Shown: one piece after another, positions 62,585-64,000 of the stretch
How the letters are laid out: every line of letters begins with the position of its first letter
Numbering within the stretch: position 1 is the stretch's first letter
Assembly: GCA_016124745.1 (NCBI GenBank)
Contig: WGNC01000004.1
Coordinates: 93,659 to 157,658 of the forward strand
Origin: Thiobacillus sp.
Lineage (GTDB): Bacteria; Pseudomonadota; Gammaproteobacteria; Burkholderiales; Thiobacillaceae
Length of the DNA: 64,000 nucleotides
Direction: 5' to 3'
The notes under the pieces: generated by a model
The model's input: the letters and a program-made list of their open reading frames with translations, nothing else
What the model was told of the DNA's origin: nothing
Database searches by the model: none
Program-made: the position numbers and the translations under genes

Positions 62585-64000
62585 TGCGCCGCCTGCTACG
62601 GATCCTTGCGCTCGTACTGCTCCTGCTGGGTGCCGGCGCCTATTGGCTGGCCGGGCGCGAAGCGATCCTGCACTGGGCATTTGACAAGGTCGCCGCAGCC
62701 ACGCAGGGCCAGCTGCAATTCGATGGCCTCGGCGGCAACCTGCTGGGCGCCATCCGGGTGGACCGCGTGCGCTTTTCGAACGCGAAGGCAGTCGTTGTCG
62801 CAGACGGAGTTGTGCTCGACTTCTCACTCGCCGCGCTGCTCCAGAGACGGCTGGCAATCGATCGCCTGCAGGCCGATTCGCTGTTCGTGAAACTGGTACG
62901 CAGCGACGAGCCCCTAGAGCCTCCGACCTCTCTCGCGCTGCCTGTCGGCATCGAGGTGAGCCGGCTGCAGATTGGCCTGATCGACATCCGGCGCGGCGAT
63001 TTTTCCTTGCTGCTGCGGAATCTGCAGGCACGCTTCGCCAGCACAGGCGGTGCCCATTCCCTCGCGCTGCAGGGCATCGATTTGCCCTGGGGCCGGGTCA
63101 GCGGCACCTTGAACCTGTCGGGGCATGCCCCCTTTGTCCTCAACAGCACGGCCGAACTGATCCCGCCGAACAGCGACACGTTCATGCCGGCGCTGCAGCT
63201 CGACGTGCACGGTCAGCTCGCCGAAATCAGGACCCGGCTCAAGACGCGATCCATCTGGGTGCAGGCAGCGGCATCTGCGGTCATCCTGCCGTTCCAGCCA
63301 GTCCAGCTCAAGGGCGTCGAGGCGGACCTGACACGGCTGGACTTGCAGGCCATGGATCCTTCCCTGCCCAGGACCAGCCTGGGCGGACGCCTCACGGCCA
63401 GCCAGTCCCGGCAGACCGAATTGACCGGCGAACTGGAACTGCTCAACCGCATCCCGGGCACCCTGACGCAAGGCAGCCTGCCGCTTACCCGGCTGGCGGC
63501 CCGCTTCATCCTCGACCCGGAACAACTGGTGCTCGAAAATCTGCAATTCGGCATGCGTCTGGGGGCAACACTCACTGGCAAGGCCCGTCTGGACGCGGAT
63601 GGGATCGATGCGCAACTGGCCGGCACGGCGCTCAACCTGCAAGCCTTCGACGCACGGATGACGCCTACCCGGCTTGCCAGCAAGCTCGACCTCCAGGCCG
63701 ACCCCAACACGCAGCGGCTGGTGGCCACGATGGCGGACGCCCGCCAGCGCTACGAAATCCATGCCCTGCGCCAGGGTAACCGGATCAGCCTCCAGAATAC
63801 CCGCATCCGCAACACGAATAGCCGGCTCGACCTGCAAGGCGAATTGACGACCCAGGGGACGTGGCCGTTCTCTGGCGAGGCCAAACTGGCGAGTTTCGAT
63901 CCTTCGGTGTTTGGACACTTTCCGTCAGCCCGAATCAATGCGTCCGTAACGGGTCGCGGCCAGTTCAAGCCGGACTGGCAGGTTCAGTTGAAGGCCGCAA
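62584..64000 (+). CDS. tamB: Translocation and assembly module subunit TamB, 5' part only
   Basis: The first 472 codons of TamB; the frame runs off the window end. An N-terminal transmembrane anchor (about residues 4-24) is followed by AsmA/TamB-type beta-helical repeats (LQLDVHGQLAEIRTRLKTRS, LDLQGELTTQGTWPFSGEAK and similar). TamB spans the periplasm and works with TamA. The ATG shares one base with the tamA stop, and the reading frame continues without interruption to base 64000. Confidence 0.9.
   Translation, partial: MRRLLRILALVLLLLGAGAYWLAGREAILHWAFDKVAAATQGQLQFDGLGGNLLGAIRVDRVRFSNAKAVVVADGVVLDFSLAALLQRRLAIDRLQADSLFVKLVRSDEPLEPPTSLALPVGIEVSRLQIGLIDIRRGDFSLLLRNLQARFASTGGAHSLALQGIDLPWGRVSGTLNLSGHAPFVLNSTAELIPPNSDTFMPALQLDVHGQLAEIRTRLKTRSIWVQAAASAVILPFQPVQLKGVEADLTRLDLQAMDPSLPRTSLGGRLTASQSRQTELTGELELLNRIPGTLTQGSLPLTRLAARFILDPEQLVLENLQFGMRLGATLTGKARLDADGIDAQLAGTALNLQAFDARMTPTRLASKLDLQADPNTQRLVATMADARQRYEIHALRQGNRISLQNTRIRNTNSRLDLQGELTTQGTWPFSGEAKLASFDPSVFGHFPSARINASVTGRGQFKPDWQVQLKAA

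Noticed and set aside
60947..63031. Minus-strand frame of 694 codons opposite tamA and tamB
   Set aside because: It is an antisense shadow of two well-supported genes and shows no domain or signal peptide.

Overview
The window looks like the chromosome of a GC-rich (roughly 63-65%, by eye) betaproteobacterium that oxidises reduced sulfur, most likely a Thiobacillus or close relative. The evidence is a flavocytochrome c sulfide dehydrogenase pair (fccA-fccB), a split YeeE/YedE sulfur transporter, a secreted DUF302 protein, and many ordinary betaproteobacterial gene orders such as thrS-infC-rpmI-rplT-pheS-pheT-ihfA-merR and ftsK-ispD-ispF. The genus is inferred from gene content and has not been tested by search.

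Layout. 1-1012: two genes of accessory character, one with a DUF6499-like regulator domain usually linked to integrative elements. 1069-13771: a long, almost entirely minus-strand housekeeping block holding sodB, tRNA-Pro, the translation cluster from thrS to merR, tRNA-Val, the MEP isoprenoid genes ispD-ispF with thpR, and ftsK. 14000-16103: trxB, an Smr protein and a PrxQ peroxiredoxin. 16342-24804: a YoaA-type helicase, an alpha/beta hydrolase overlapping a CHASE4-GGDEF-EAL protein, a UbiB-type kinase, a helical DUF6781-like protein and a secreted protein. 25081-31362: an fbpABC ferric iron importer followed closely by a BarA-like hybrid histidine kinase. 31426-34544: secreted DUF302 and coiled-coil proteins, then fccA-fccB.

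34666-42173: a HIT-fold phosphorylase-like protein, an isolated V-type ATPase subunit I, and a tightly overlapping minus-strand operon of SH3 protein, M48 protease, CHASE2 adenylate cyclase and class II cyclic-nucleotide phosphodiesterase. 42295-45153: an Mla-like lipid transport operon whose ATPase-like subunit has no Walker A. 45215-53815: YeeE/YedE halves, a possible SCP2 protein, a SlyD-like isomerase, a DUF4139 protein, a degenerate EAL/HDOD protein, a 3'-5' exonuclease, rlmD and lysC, ending with tRNA-Ser. 54001-57409: a gene-poor stretch rich in small repeats, with a surface-adhesin-E-like gene and a mechanosensitive channel. 57410-64000: a DUF3300-DUF2950 pair, a lipoprotein, tamA and the 5' part of tamB.

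The most unusual points are: the orphan V-ATPase subunit I; the Walker-A-less ATPase in the Mla-like operon; a possible threonine leader peptide plus terminator ahead of thrS; a probable ATC start for infC; a four-cysteine cluster in FbpC; a paired cyclase and phosphodiesterase operon; and MITE-like elements that end in CTAG or in an ATTATTGAT inverted repeat and enclose palindromes of the GTTCG...GAGC(C/T)TGTCGAA type. No CRISPR array, complete insertion sequence, rRNA operon or prophage was seen.
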